Source of the DNA: Pseudooceanicola sp.
GTDB lineage: Bacteria > Pseudomonadota > Alphaproteobacteria > Rhodobacterales > Rhodobacteraceae
DNA: 64,000 nucleotides
Direction of reading: 5' to 3'
Assembly (NCBI RefSeq): GCF_029213205.1
Contig: NZ_JARGNH010000009.1
Span: 1 to 64,000, forward strand
The notes under the pieces: generated by a model
Database searches by the model: none
The model's input: the letters and a program-made list of their open reading frames with translations, nothing else
What the model was told of the DNA's origin: nothing
Part shown: one piece after another, positions 51,549-60,590 of the stretch
How the letters are laid out: every line of letters starts with the position of its first letter
How positions within the stretch are numbered: the stretch's first letter is position 1
Position numbers and translations under genes: made by a program

Positions 51549-52811
51549 ATGACCACGGCATCCACTGAAGCCGCCACTTTGCCGCAAGCGCCGCGCCTGG
51601 CTGACAATATCACCCATTTCGCCCGCGCCCTGCGCCATGCCGGTCTGCCGATCGGGCCGGGCCGGGTGCTGGACGCGGTGCAGGCGGTGGCGGTGGCCGG
51701 GTTCAGCGAACGCGAAGATTTCTACTGGACCCTGCAGGCCTGCTTTGTCTCGCGCCCCGATCACCGGGCGATTTTCGATTCCGTGTTCCGGCTGTTCTGG
51801 CGCGATCCGCGGCATCTGGAGACCCTGGTCGCGGTGATGGCACCGGCTCTGCGCGAGGCGGCGCCGCGCCCGCCCGCCGCCGCCGAAACCCGCGCCGCCG
51901 AGGCGCTGCTGGCCGGGCTCAGCCCGGACCAGGGGCCAGAGGATAGCGCCCCCGATCCCAAGGTCGAATTGCAGGTCGATGTCAGCGACACCGCCTCGGC
52001 GCGGGAACGGCTCAAGACCCTCGATTTCGATCAGATGACCGGGGCGGAAATGGTGATGGCACGGCGGATGATCGCCGACCTGGCGCTGCCGGTGCGCCCG
52101 CTGCCGTCGCGGCGCCGCCACCCGGCAGTGAGCGGGCGCATCGACCGGGCGCAGAGCCTGCGTGCTGCCCTGCGCCAGGGCGGCGAGCTGCAGGCGCCGC
52201 GCCGCCATCGTCCGCGCGACCGCTGGCCAGATCTGGTGGTGCTTTGCGATATTTCCGGCTCGATGAGCCGTTACAGCCGGATGCTTTTGCATTTCGTTCA
52301 TGCCATCGCCAATGCCAGGGGCGCCGGCTGGGCCCGGGTCCATGCCTTTACCTTCGGCACCGAGCTGACCAATATCAGCCGCCACATGCGCCATCGCGAC
52401 GTCGATGCCGCGCTGCAGGCGGCGGGGACCGAGGCCCGCGACTGGGAGGGCGGCACCAGGATCGGCACGGCGCTGCATATCTTCAATCGCGACTGGTCGC
52501 GCCGGGTGATGGGGCGGGGCGCGGTGGTGATCCTGGTCACTGATGGCCTTGATCGCGGTGACCCGGCGCAGCTGATCGCCGAGGCCGAGCGGCTGCAGCT
52601 TTCCGCCCGCCGGGTGATCTGGCTGAACCCCCTGCTGCGCTTCGACGGGTTCGCGCCGCGCGCCCGCGGCATCCGCGCCCTGCTGCCCACCGTCGATTGT
52701 TTTCTCGCCGGGCATTCCGTCGCCTCGCTCGAAGCCCTGGGGCGGGCGCTGGCCCAGGCCGGGGATAGCGGCCAAAGGGGCAAATTCCTGGCCGCTCTGC
52801 GGGCGCCCTGA
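51549..52811 (+). CDS. VWA-domain protein, CoxE family
   Basis: DNITHFARALRHAGLPIGPGRVLDAV; DLVVLCDISGSMSRYSRMLLHFVHA MIDAS. Confidence 0.92.
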   Translation: MTTASTEAATLPQAPRLADNITHFARALRHAGLPIGPGRVLDAVQAVAVAGFSEREDFYWTLQACFVSRPDHRAIFDSVFRLFWRDPRHLETLVAVMAPALREAAPRPPAAAETRAAEALLAGLSPDQGPEDSAPDPKVELQVDVSDTASARERLKTLDFDQMTGAEMVMARRMIADLALPVRPLPSRRRHPAVSGRIDRAQSLRAALRQGGELQAPRRHRPRDRWPDLVVLCDISGSMSRYSRMLLHFVHAIANARGAGWARVHAFTFGTELTNISRHMRHRDVDAALQAAGTEARDWEGGTRIGTALHIFNRDWSRRVMGRGAVVILVTDGLDRGDPAQLIAEAERLQLSARRVIWLNPLLRFDGFAPRARGIRALLPTVDCFLAGHSVASLEALGRALAQAGDSGQRGKFLAALRAP

Positions 52812-52920
52812 TCACCCAGTCCGCTTGGCGATGACAGCCGCGCCGCCGCGCCCGGTGATCCGGCCCCTTGACCGCACCCTTCTGAACGCCGACATAAACC
52901 GGGCCTGACCGGAGATCCGC

Positions 52921-53499
52921 ATGCCCGAACGCAACCCAGCCGCCCTCGACTTCCTGCTCAGCCGCAGATCGCGCCCGGCCAAGACCCTGACTGCCCCGGC
53001 ACCGGAGCGCGCCGCGCTGGAAACCATCCTCACCGCCGCCGCGCGCAGCCCCGATCATGGCAAGCTGGAGCCCTGGCGCTTTATCGTGCTGCAAGGCGCC
53101 GCCTTGACCCGGCTTGCCGACCTGGCCGCCAGCCGTGGTGCGGCTCTGGGCAAGGACGCCGGTGACATCGCCAAGGCGGTCGATCAATTCGCGCAATCGC
53201 CGCTCGCCGTCGTGGTGGTCGAAAGCCCGGTGGACAGCCCGAAAATCCCCGCCCTGGAACAGACCTATTCGGCGGGCGCGGTGGCGCTGGCGCTGCTCAA
53301 CGCGGCGCTGGCCTCGGGCTTTGGCGCCAATTGGCTGACCGGCTGGGTGGCGCATGACCGCGATTTCGTCACCGCCGGGCTGGGCCTGGCTGGCGCCGAA
53401 CGGGTCGCGGCCTTTATCCATATCGGCACTGAAACCGCCGCGCCGCCGGAGCGGCCGCGCCCCGATCTGGAGGCCAAGGTGACATGGATCTCCCTCTGA
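52921..53499 (+). CDS. Nitroreductase-family protein
   Basis: LLSRRSRPAKTL...ILTAAARSPDHGKLEPWRFIVLQG; GFGANWLTGW. Confidence 0.9.
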   Translation: MPERNPAALDFLLSRRSRPAKTLTAPAPERAALETILTAAARSPDHGKLEPWRFIVLQGAALTRLADLAASRGAALGKDAGDIAKAVDQFAQSPLAVVVVESPVDSPKIPALEQTYSAGAVALALLNAALASGFGANWLTGWVAHDRDFVTAGLGLAGAERVAAFIHIGTETAAPPERPRPDLEAKVTWISL

Positions 53500-54191
53500 T
53501 CTTTCGGGCCTTTTCCCTGACCCTGTCGCAGGTCGGCGATCCGCGATTTCGCCGGGTGCTGCTGCTTGGCATGGGGCTGACCTTTGCACTGCTGGTGGCG
53601 GTCTTTGCGGCCTTCCTGCTGCTGCTGAACTGGTGGATCGGTCCCGAGGCGGTGATTCCGTTGGTCGGCACGGTCACCTGGCTGAACGATCTGCTGACCC
53701 TGACCAGCTTTTTCGTGATGGTGTTCCTGTCGGTGTTCTTGATGGTGCCGGTGGCCTCGGCGATCACCTCGATGTTTCTCGACGATGTCGCCCAGGCGGT
53801 GGAGGATGTGCATTATCCGACCCTGCCGGAGGTCCCCCGTCAGCCGCTGGGCGATGCGATCCGCGACACGCTGAATTTCCTCGGGGTGCTGATTGGCGCC
53901 AATATTCTGGCGCTGGTGCTCTATGCGCTTCTGGCCCCGCTGGCGATCTTCATCTTCTGGGGGCTGAACGGCTTTCTGCTGGGACGCGAATATTTCACCC
54001 TGGCGGCGATGCGCCGGGTTGGCCGGGTCGAGGCGCGCCGGTTGCGCCGCCGCCATATCGGCACCATCTGGCTGGCCGGGGTACTGATGGCGATGCCGCT
54101 GTCGATTCCACTGGTCAACCTGGTGATCCCGATCCTCGGTGCCGCAAGCTTCACCCATCTGTTCCACGGGCTGGAAGGGCAGCGGACCTAG
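53484..54191 (+). CDS. EI24/CysZ-like membrane protein
   Basis: Multiple TM helices; VPVASAITSMFLDDVAQAVE; GREYFTLAAMRR. Confidence 0.85.
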   Translation: MDLPLIFRAFSLTLSQVGDPRFRRVLLLGMGLTFALLVAVFAAFLLLLNWWIGPEAVIPLVGTVTWLNDLLTLTSFFVMVFLSVFLMVPVASAITSMFLDDVAQAVEDVHYPTLPEVPRQPLGDAIRDTLNFLGVLIGANILALVLYALLAPLAIFIFWGLNGFLLGREYFTLAAMRRVGRVEARRLRRRHIGTIWLAGVLMAMPLSIPLVNLVIPILGAASFTHLFHGLEGQRT

Positions 54192-54210
54192 GTCGGTCCG
54201 GTCCGGCGAC

Positions 54211-54486
54211 TCAGCTGGGCGGGCCCATCCGGTTGTAGAAATCGAGATCGCGAATGCTGATCCAGCCGGAAAGGATGATCCCGGCGGCGATGGCCCAGAG
54301 CACGATGGTCACCCCGGTGGTGATCCAGATTTTCTTGCGCAGGTGATGCACCTCCGGGGCGCCGGATTGGGTGCCCTTGGTCACCTTGCCAAGATCGGCC
54401 TGGGTGCGAATCCGCATCGGCGCGATGATCAGCAGCACCAGAAACCAGATCACCGCGAACAGGACGATGGCCGATGTCGGTCCCAT
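54211..54486 (-). CDS. DUF1467-family membrane protein
   Basis: Two TM helices; APMRIRTQADLGKVTKGTQSGAPEVHHLRKK. Confidence 0.8.
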   Translation of the reverse strand: MGPTSAIVLFAVIWFLVLLIIAPMRIRTQADLGKVTKGTQSGAPEVHHLRKKIWITTGVTIVLWAIAAGIILSGWISIRDLDFYNRMGPPS

Positions 54487-54890
54487 CAGACCTGTTCCAG
54501 TTCGACGAGACAGCCGTTGAAATCCTTGGGATGCAGGAACAGCACCGGTTTGCCGTGCGCGCCGATCTTTGGGGTGCCATCGCCCAGCACGCGGGCGCCG
54601 GTCGATTGCAGATGGTCGCGGGCGGCGAGGATATCCTCGACCTCATAGCAGACATGGTGAATGCCGCCCGAGGGATTCTTGTCGAGAAAGCTCTGGATCG
54701 GCGAGCCTTCGCCCAGCGGATACAGCAGCTCGATCTTGGTGTTGGGCAGCTCGATGAACACCACGGTGACCCCGTGATCCGGCTCATCCTGCGGCGCGCC
54801 GACCTTGGCTCCGAGGGCGTGACGATATTGGTTCGACGCGGCCTCCAGGTCGGGCACGGCGATGGCGACATGGTTCAAACGACCGATCAT
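54486..54890 (-). CDS. mce: Methylmalonyl-CoA epimerase
   Basis: LNHVAIAVPDLEAASNQYRHALGA; GGIHHVCYEVEDI; PKDFNGCLVELEQ. Confidence 0.94.
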   Translation of the reverse strand: MIGRLNHVAIAVPDLEAASNQYRHALGAKVGAPQDEPDHGVTVVFIELPNTKIELLYPLGEGSPIQSFLDKNPSGGIHHVCYEVEDILAARDHLQSTGARVLGDGTPKIGAHGKPVLFLHPKDFNGCLVELEQV

Positions 54891-55000
54891 GGCATATCCT
54901 TTTCTCTACCCCGCCCTTATGCGCAGGCGCGCCGTCCGGTTCAAGCGCTGCCACCGCGACCAATCTGCGCGCTCTGGCTCGGGGCCAATCTCCGCCCCCC

Positions 55001-55069
55001 GCTTCCTCTGGTCCAAAATATCCCGGGGGTGAGGCCAGGGGCCGAGGGGGCAGCGCCCCCTGACCCAAG
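55001..55069. repeat. GC-rich intergenic repeat family A, copy 3
   Basis: gcttcctctggtccaaaatatcccggggg plus GC-rich stem. Confidence 0.75.
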
Positions 55070-55139
55070 TCGCCACCGCCGCGCCATTTTGGGGCAGACA
55101 CCGCCCGGCCACATGCTAGGTTCCACCCCGGAGGACCCG

Positions 55140-56117
55140 ATGATGGACCGTTTTGACGATATGCCCGAACAGGCGCTGGCCTGGCACCGCGCCGGACGCG
55201 GTGCGGTTCTGGCCACGGTGATTGAAACCTGGGGCTCGGCGCCGCGCCGGACCGGATCGATGTTGGCCATTTCCGGCGACGGGGCGCTGGCGGGATCGGT
55301 CTCTGGCGGCTGCGTCGAAGGCGCGGTGGTCGGCGAGGCGATCGAGGCGCTGGCCGATGGCGGCACAAGGCTGCTCAGCTATGGCGTGTCGGATGATGAC
55401 GCCTTTGCGGTCGGGCTGGCCTGCGGTGGCACCATCCGGATCCTGGTGCAGCCGATCGGCCCCGAAAGCGGCCTCAGCGAAACGCTGCTTGCCGATCTCT
55501 GCGCCGCGCGCGCCGCCCGGCGCCCGGTGGCGCTGGTTTCGGATCTGGAGGGGGAGGCACGTCATCTGGCCGGACCGCAGGATTTCCCCGAACGCTTCCG
55601 CGCCGATCGCTCAGGGCTCGAGGCGGACGGGCGCCATGTGGTGGTGATCCACAACCCGCCGCTGCGGCTGATGCTGGTCGGGGCGGTGCATATCGCCCAG
55701 GCGCTGGTGCCGATGGCGCGGATCGCAGGCTATGACTCGACGATCATCGACCCGCGCCCGGCCTTTGCCGCCGAGCATCGCTTTCCCGGCGAGGTGATCC
55801 GTGATGACTGGCCCGATCTGGTGCTGGCCGAGCTGGGCATGGATGCGCGCAGTGCGCTGGTGCTGCTGACCCATGACCCCAAGATCGACGATTCCGCCCT
55901 GAGCCTGGCACTGACGTCTGACTGTTTTTACATCGGTGCCCTCGGCTCCACCCGCACCCATGCCAAGCGCGTCGCGCGGTTGCAGGCGGCGGGGCATGAT
56001 GCGGCCGCGATTGCCCGGATCCACGCGCCGATCGGGCTGAACATCGGCGCCGCCGACCCGGCAGAGATCGCGGTGGCGATCCTGGCGCAGATGACCCAGG
56101 TGCTGAGGCAGGCATGA
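55140..56117 (+). CDS. XdhC-family molybdoenzyme accessory protein
   Basis: ALAWHRAGRGAVLATVIETWGSAPRRTGSMLAISGDGALAGSVSGGCVEGAVVGEA; YIGALGSTRTHAKRVARL. Confidence 0.93.
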   Translation: MMDRFDDMPEQALAWHRAGRGAVLATVIETWGSAPRRTGSMLAISGDGALAGSVSGGCVEGAVVGEAIEALADGGTRLLSYGVSDDDAFAVGLACGGTIRILVQPIGPESGLSETLLADLCAARAARRPVALVSDLEGEARHLAGPQDFPERFRADRSGLEADGRHVVVIHNPPLRLMLVGAVHIAQALVPMARIAGYDSTIIDPRPAFAAEHRFPGEVIRDDWPDLVLAELGMDARSALVLLTHDPKIDDSALSLALTSDCFYIGALGSTRTHAKRVARLQAAGHDAAAIARIHAPIGLNIGAADPAEIAVAILAQMTQVLRQA

Positions 56118-57127
56118 GGTTCGGCCCGGTTCCCACGGCGGCGGCGGCGGGCGCGATTCTGGCGCATTCCGTCGCGCTGCCCGGCGGGCGACTGCGCAAG
56201 GGCCGGGTGCTCAGCACCGCGGACATCGCTGCACTCAGGGCTGCCGGCCTGGCCGAGGTGATCGTCGCCCGCCCTGATCCCGGTGATGTCGGCGAGGATG
56301 CCGCCGCCGCCGCCATCGCCGCGGCGCTGGTGCCTGATCCCGAAGGGCAGGGGCTGCGGCTGAGCGAGGCCTTTACCGGTCGGGTGAACCTGATTGCCGA
56401 AGCGCCGGGGGTGATCCTGCTCGACCCGGAGCGGTTGCTGGCGCTGAACCGGATCGACCCGATGCTGACCCTGGCCACGCTGCCGCCGTTTCAGCAGGTT
56501 GGCAGCGGCCAGATGGCGGCGACGGTCAAGATCATCGCCTATGCGTTGCCCGGCGCGCATCTGGAGCGCGCCCGCGCGGTGCTGGCCGGGCCTCCTGCAA
56601 TCCGCCTGGCACGACCGGCCCATGCGACGGCGCGGCTGATTGTCACCGAAATCGACCGTGGCGCCGGGGCCAAGGGGGTCGAGGCGGTGCGCGCCCGCCT
56701 TGCCGCCCTGAACATCACCATGGGCGACCCGGTCATGGTGCCGCATCGCGCCGCGCCGCTGGCCGAAGCGCTGCGCGAGGCTGACGAGGATCTGCTGCTG
56801 ATCCTGACCGGATCGGCGACCTCGGACCTTGAGGATGTCGCGCCGCAGGCGCTGCGGCTGGCGGGCGGGCAGGTGGATCGCTTTGGCATGCCGGTCGATC
56901 CCGGCAACCTGCTGTTTCTTGGCGCGCTCGGGCCCCGCCCGGTGATCGGATTGCCGGGATGTGCCCGATCTCCGGCGCTGAATGGTGCCGATTGGGTGCT
57001 GGCGCGGGTCGCTTGCGGACTCCCGGTCAGCCTGGATGACATCGCCGCAATGGGGGTGGGCGGGTTGCTCAAGGAAATCCCGACCCGGCCACAGCCACGC
57101 GACCGCCGCCGCCGCCGCGAGGAATGA
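56114..57127 (+). CDS. Molybdopterin-binding protein (MoeA/CinA-like fold)
   Basis: ILAHSVALPGGRLRKGRVLSTADIAALRAAGLAEVIVARP; LILTGSATSD; overlaps xdhC-like stop. Confidence 0.87.
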   Translation: MRFGPVPTAAAAGAILAHSVALPGGRLRKGRVLSTADIAALRAAGLAEVIVARPDPGDVGEDAAAAAIAAALVPDPEGQGLRLSEAFTGRVNLIAEAPGVILLDPERLLALNRIDPMLTLATLPPFQQVGSGQMAATVKIIAYALPGAHLERARAVLAGPPAIRLARPAHATARLIVTEIDRGAGAKGVEAVRARLAALNITMGDPVMVPHRAAPLAEALREADEDLLLILTGSATSDLEDVAPQALRLAGGQVDRFGMPVDPGNLLFLGALGPRPVIGLPGCARSPALNGADWVLARVACGLPVSLDDIAAMGVGGLLKEIPTRPQPRDRRRRREE

Positions 57128-57250
57128 CAGAGGCCCGACACAGGCTGACACAGGCATCATGCAGGGCCGCAAAAGGCAGATCGCCTCTTTTCCTCGCCCG
57201 CGCCGCATGGTTTACTTAACTTGGAATACCGTTTTCGAAGAGGATCAGCG

Positions 57251-57736
57251 ATGCCCAGAATCAGCATGAAGGTGAATGGCGACACCGCCGAAGGTGACGT
57301 CGAGGGTCGCACGCTGCTGGTCGAATTTCTGCGCGATTCCCTACGCTTGACCGGAACCCATGTCGGCTGTGACACCTCGCAATGCGGCGCCTGCACGGTG
57401 CATGTGAACGGCATCCAGGTGAAGGCCTGCACGATGTTCGCCGCCGAGGCCGACGGCGCCGAGGTGCTGACCATCGAAGGGCTGGCGGATGGCGACACCC
57501 TGTCACCGATGCAGCAGGCGTTTCAGGATCATCACGGGCTGCAATGCGGGTTCTGCACCCCGGGGATGATCATGGCCGCTGAGGCGCTGCTCAAGATCAA
57601 CCCCAAGCCCAGCGAAGCCGAGGTGCGCGATCACCTCGACGGCAACCTTTGCCGTTGCACCGGCTATCATAACATTGTCAAGGCCGTGCTGGCGGCCTCG
57701 GGCCAGGATGTGAGCGCGCTGACCTCCGCCGCCTGA
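57251..57736 (+). CDS. coxS: 2Fe-2S small subunit of CO dehydrogenase/xanthine oxidase family
   Basis: [20 protein letters not shown] and [15 protein letters not shown]...[16 protein letters not shown] cysteine motifs. Confidence 0.94.
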   Translation: MPRISMKVNGDTAEGDVEGRTLLVEFLRDSLRLTGTHVGCDTSQCGACTVHVNGIQVKACTMFAAEADGAEVLTIEGLADGDTLSPMQQAFQDHHGLQCGFCTPGMIMAAEALLKINPKPSEAEVRDHLDGNLCRCTGYHNIVKAVLAASGQDVSALTSAA

Positions 57737-57782
57737 GGGCGGCAGGGTCGCAGCGCAGCCTGAGCCCTGAGCAACGGACATG

Positions 57783-57815
57783 AAAAAGCCCGGTCGCCTG
57801 AATGGCGCCGGGCTT
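57783..57815 (-). terminator. Rho-independent terminator of infC
   Basis: Minus strand aagcccggcgccattcaggcgaccgggcttttt: GC stem followed by T-run. Confidence 0.8.
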
Positions 57816-57853
57816 GTCGATTCAATGGTCTGGCGGCTGTCAGCGCGACGCGA

Positions 57854-58396
57854 TCAGCGCGCCGGGCCGATCATCATCACCATCTGGCGGCCTTCCATGC
57901 GGGGCATGTTTTCGACCTTGCCGACGTCCTGAACGTCTGCGGCCACCCGTTCCAGCAATTCACGGCCCAGGTTCTGGTGCGCCATTTCACGGCCGCGGAA
58001 CCGGAGGGTGATCTTCACCTTGTCGCCGGCCTCAAGAAACCGGAACACATTGCGCATCTTGACGTCGTAATCGTTGGTGTCGGTGTTGGGGCGAAACTTC
58101 ACCTCCTTCACCTCGATCGTCTTTTGCTTTTTGCGGGCTTCGCTCTCACGTTTTTGCTGTTCGTATTTGAACTTGCCAAAATCCATGATCTTGCAGACCG
58201 GAGGTTCTGCATTCGGGGAAATCTCAACCAGATCGAGCCCGGCTTCTTCGGCCATTTCCATCGCACGGGCGGGGGTCACCACGCCGACGTTCTCACCCTC
58301 CGCGCCAATCAAACGGATTTGGCTGGAACGGATTTTCTCATTGATACGAGGGCCGGTGTCACGCGTCGGAGGCGCGTTGTGGGGTCTGCGAGCCAG
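57854..58396 (-). CDS. infC: Translation initiation factor IF-3, apparent CTG start
   Basis: Frame extends upstream of the track ORF to encode (M)[39 protein letters not shown]...; AAGGAG at 58404-58409 lies 7 nt before CTG at 58394-58396. Confidence 0.9.
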   Translation of the reverse strand: MARRPHNAPPTRDTGPRINEKIRSSQIRLIGAEGENVGVVTPARAMEMAEEAGLDLVEISPNAEPPVCKIMDFGKFKYEQQKRESEARKKQKTIEVKEVKFRPNTDTNDYDVKMRNVFRFLEAGDKVKITLRFRGREMAHQNLGRELLERVAADVQDVGKVENMPRMEGRQMVMMIGPAR

Positions 58397-58523
58397 TTTT
58401 TCACTCCTTCAGTGGTGCTGGATATGGTAGCGCAAGGTAGTGCCGCCAGCGCCCGCTTTCAAGCGGCAATCGGCGCTGGAGCGAATGCAGCTGGGCGCCG
58501 GAACCGGGCAATCGGCGCCGGCC

Positions 58524-59000
58524 TCACTCAGGGTCCATCGGCACACCCTTCGGATCGTCGCTGCCGCGCATGTATTTAAAGGTGCCAATGGCATGGGCGC
58601 AGAGGTTGCCCTGGTCATCGTACACTTCGCCAACAGAGGAATAAATCGTTCTGCCTGAGCGGGTTACCCGGGATTCTATGTGCAGTTTTCCGGATTTGGA
58701 CATGCCGACATAATTCACCGTCAGCGACAGGGTCGAACATTTGCGGATGCGGCCGGGATACGGACAATACAACCCAGAGCCGGTGCAGGCGCTGTCCAGA
58801 ACGGCAGCATAAACCCCGCCATGGGTGAATTTCGCCTTGTTCATGTGATAAGGCTGCAGGTCGATCTCGCCCTTCAGAAAGCCTTCGCCGCGCTCGACAA
58901 TGCGAAACCCCATAAGCTGGTTGAAGCCGCCGAGCTTATAGATGCCGTCATCGGTCCCGGCGGCGTGTGAGTCGTCGTCTTTCATGTCTGTCCTTCGCAA
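58524..59000 (-). CDS. PaaI-family thioesterase (hotdog fold)
   Basis: NKAKFTHGGVYAAVLDSACTGSGLY; CSTLSLTVNYVG. Confidence 0.88.
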   Translation of the reverse strand: MRRTDMKDDDSHAAGTDDGIYKLGGFNQLMGFRIVERGEGFLKGEIDLQPYHMNKAKFTHGGVYAAVLDSACTGSGLYCPYPGRIRKCSTLSLTVNYVGMSKSGKLHIESRVTRSGRTIYSSVGEVYDDQGNLCAHAIGTFKYMRGSDDPKGVPMDPE

Positions 59001-59060
59001 TCGGCGCGCCCCGAAAGGACGCGCCGATTTAAGTTAGAGTATCAGTGCAGTGATTTGAAA

Positions 59061-59738
59061 TTACGCGGCTTTGGTCAGGTCCGGCATGGTGCCGCAGCCA
59101 TCGGCAAAGCGCAGTTTCGCGCCCGTACGGGCCTGCAATTCCTCGGCGGTCATGCCATCGATCATCTCGGTCACCAGGAACCCGTCCTTGGTCACGTCGA
59201 TCACCGCCAGATCGGTATACACCCGCTTGACGCAGCCCATGCCGGTCAATGGCATGTCGCAGGTTTCCAGCAGCCGCGCGGCACCGTCCTTGGAGTTGTG
59301 CTGCATGATCACCCAGATTCGCTGGGCGCCGACGGCCAGGTCCATGGCGCCGCCGACCGAGGCGATGGGATCGTCGTTGTCGCGGCTCCAATTCGCCAGA
59401 TCACCGTTTTGCGCCACCTGGTAGCCGCCGAGACAGCAGAGCTCCAGATGGCCGCCACGGATGATGCCAAAGCTCATCGCGTGGTCGAAGATCGACGCCC
59501 CTGACAACATGGTGATCGGCTTTTTCCCGGCGTTGACAAGGCTTTCGTCCTCTTCCCCTTCAGGCGGGGTCGGACCCATGCCGAGGATGCCATTTTCAGA
59601 ATGGAGCAGGATATCGCGGCCTTCGGGCAGGAAATTGGCGACTTGCTCGGGCATGCCGATGCCAAGGTTGACGTGCCAGCCGTCGTCGATGTCCTGGGCC
59701 AGTCGGGCGGCAATTGCCTCTCGGGTCAACGGTTTCAT
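59061..59738 (-). CDS. 3-oxoacid-type CoA-transferase subunit B
   Basis: IAARLAQDIDDGWHVNLGIGMPEQVANFLP; LHSENGILGMGP. Confidence 0.94.
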   Translation of the reverse strand: MKPLTREAIAARLAQDIDDGWHVNLGIGMPEQVANFLPEGRDILLHSENGILGMGPTPPEGEEDESLVNAGKKPITMLSGASIFDHAMSFGIIRGGHLELCCLGGYQVAQNGDLANWSRDNDDPIASVGGAMDLAVGAQRIWVIMQHNSKDGAARLLETCDMPLTGMGCVKRVYTDLAVIDVTKDGFLVTEMIDGMTAEELQARTGAKLRFADGCGTMPDLTKAA

Positions 59739-60430
59739 GCGGCTACTCCCCATTCGTTCTCGGCCACGGGCCGACATTGGATCAGACGGTTGACGCAGAC
59801 GCCCGGCGTGACAATCGTGTTCGGCTCCAGCGCGCCGAGTTCGACGATTTCGTCGGCCTCGATGATGCTGACATCGGCCGCCATCGCCATCAAAGGCGAA
59901 AAGTTGCGCGACAGGTTCTTGTAGGTCAGATTGCCCCAACGGTCGGCTTTATCGGCGTGGACAAGGGCATAATCCGCGTGCAAGGCTGTTTCAAGAACGT
60001 AGCCTACGCCGTTGAATTCCCTGGTTTCCTTCCCTTCGGCCAGTTTGGTGCCATAGGCAGTTGGCGTATAGAACGCCGGAATGCCGCAGCCCGCGGCGCG
60101 AATCCGTTCGGCCATGGTGCCTTGCGGGTTCACTTCGACGGTGAGCGAGCCTTCGCGCACCCAGCGGGTGATTTCGGCACCCAGATCTCCGCGCGGGAAG
60201 GAACAGGTCAGCTTGCTGATCATGCCAAGGCGGAACAGCATCGCCAGCCCGGTAAAACCGTTCCCGGCGTTGTTCGAAATGACGTGCAGGTCCTTCACGC
60301 CTTTGTCGATCATGCCTTTCAGCAAGTAGTTTGGCCGTCCCGCGTCACCAAACCCCGACACCATGATTGATGCGCCATCCTGGATCCCGTCCAGCGCCAC
60401 CTCAATCGTTTCACATCTGCGATCCAGCAT
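59735..60430 (-). CDS. 3-oxoacid-type CoA-transferase subunit A
   Basis: IQDGASIMVSGFGDAGRPNYLLKGM; NPQGTMAERIRAAGCGIPAFYTPTAYGT. Confidence 0.94.
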   Translation of the reverse strand: MLDRRCETIEVALDGIQDGASIMVSGFGDAGRPNYLLKGMIDKGVKDLHVISNNAGNGFTGLAMLFRLGMISKLTCSFPRGDLGAEITRWVREGSLTVEVNPQGTMAERIRAAGCGIPAFYTPTAYGTKLAEGKETREFNGVGYVLETALHADYALVHADKADRWGNLTYKNLSRNFSPLMAMAADVSIIEADEIVELGALEPNTIVTPGVCVNRLIQCRPVAENEWGVAA

Positions 60431-60466
60431 CGCTCCTCCCTCACGTTTTGCCAATGGTTCTGTCTT

Positions 60467-60496
60467 TTGACCCGGTGGTCAACGCGTATTGACGCG
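60467..60496. promoter_or_regulatory. Two adjacent perfect inverted repeats in the divergent CoA-transferase / FadB-like intergenic region
   Basis: TTGACC-CGGT-GGTCAA (60467-60482) and CGCGT-ATTG-ACGCG (60483-60496). Confidence 0.55.
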
Positions 60497-60590
60497 CTGT
60501 CCCGAGCTTTCTAGCCTGATCGATAGCGCAGAACGGCCTTCCGCAACGCGGAATGGTATGCCGTCCTGAGCGTCAGGGAGGAATATAGCC

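Noticed and set aside
50496-52775. 759-aa minus-strand ORF antisense to the MoxR and CoxE-like genes
   Set aside because: Antisense to two clear genes and spans a repeat element; no recognisable motifs.
58313-58579. Plus-strand ORFs 57977-58579 and 58074-58430 over infC
   Set aside because: Antisense to infC and its leader; no homology-like motifs.
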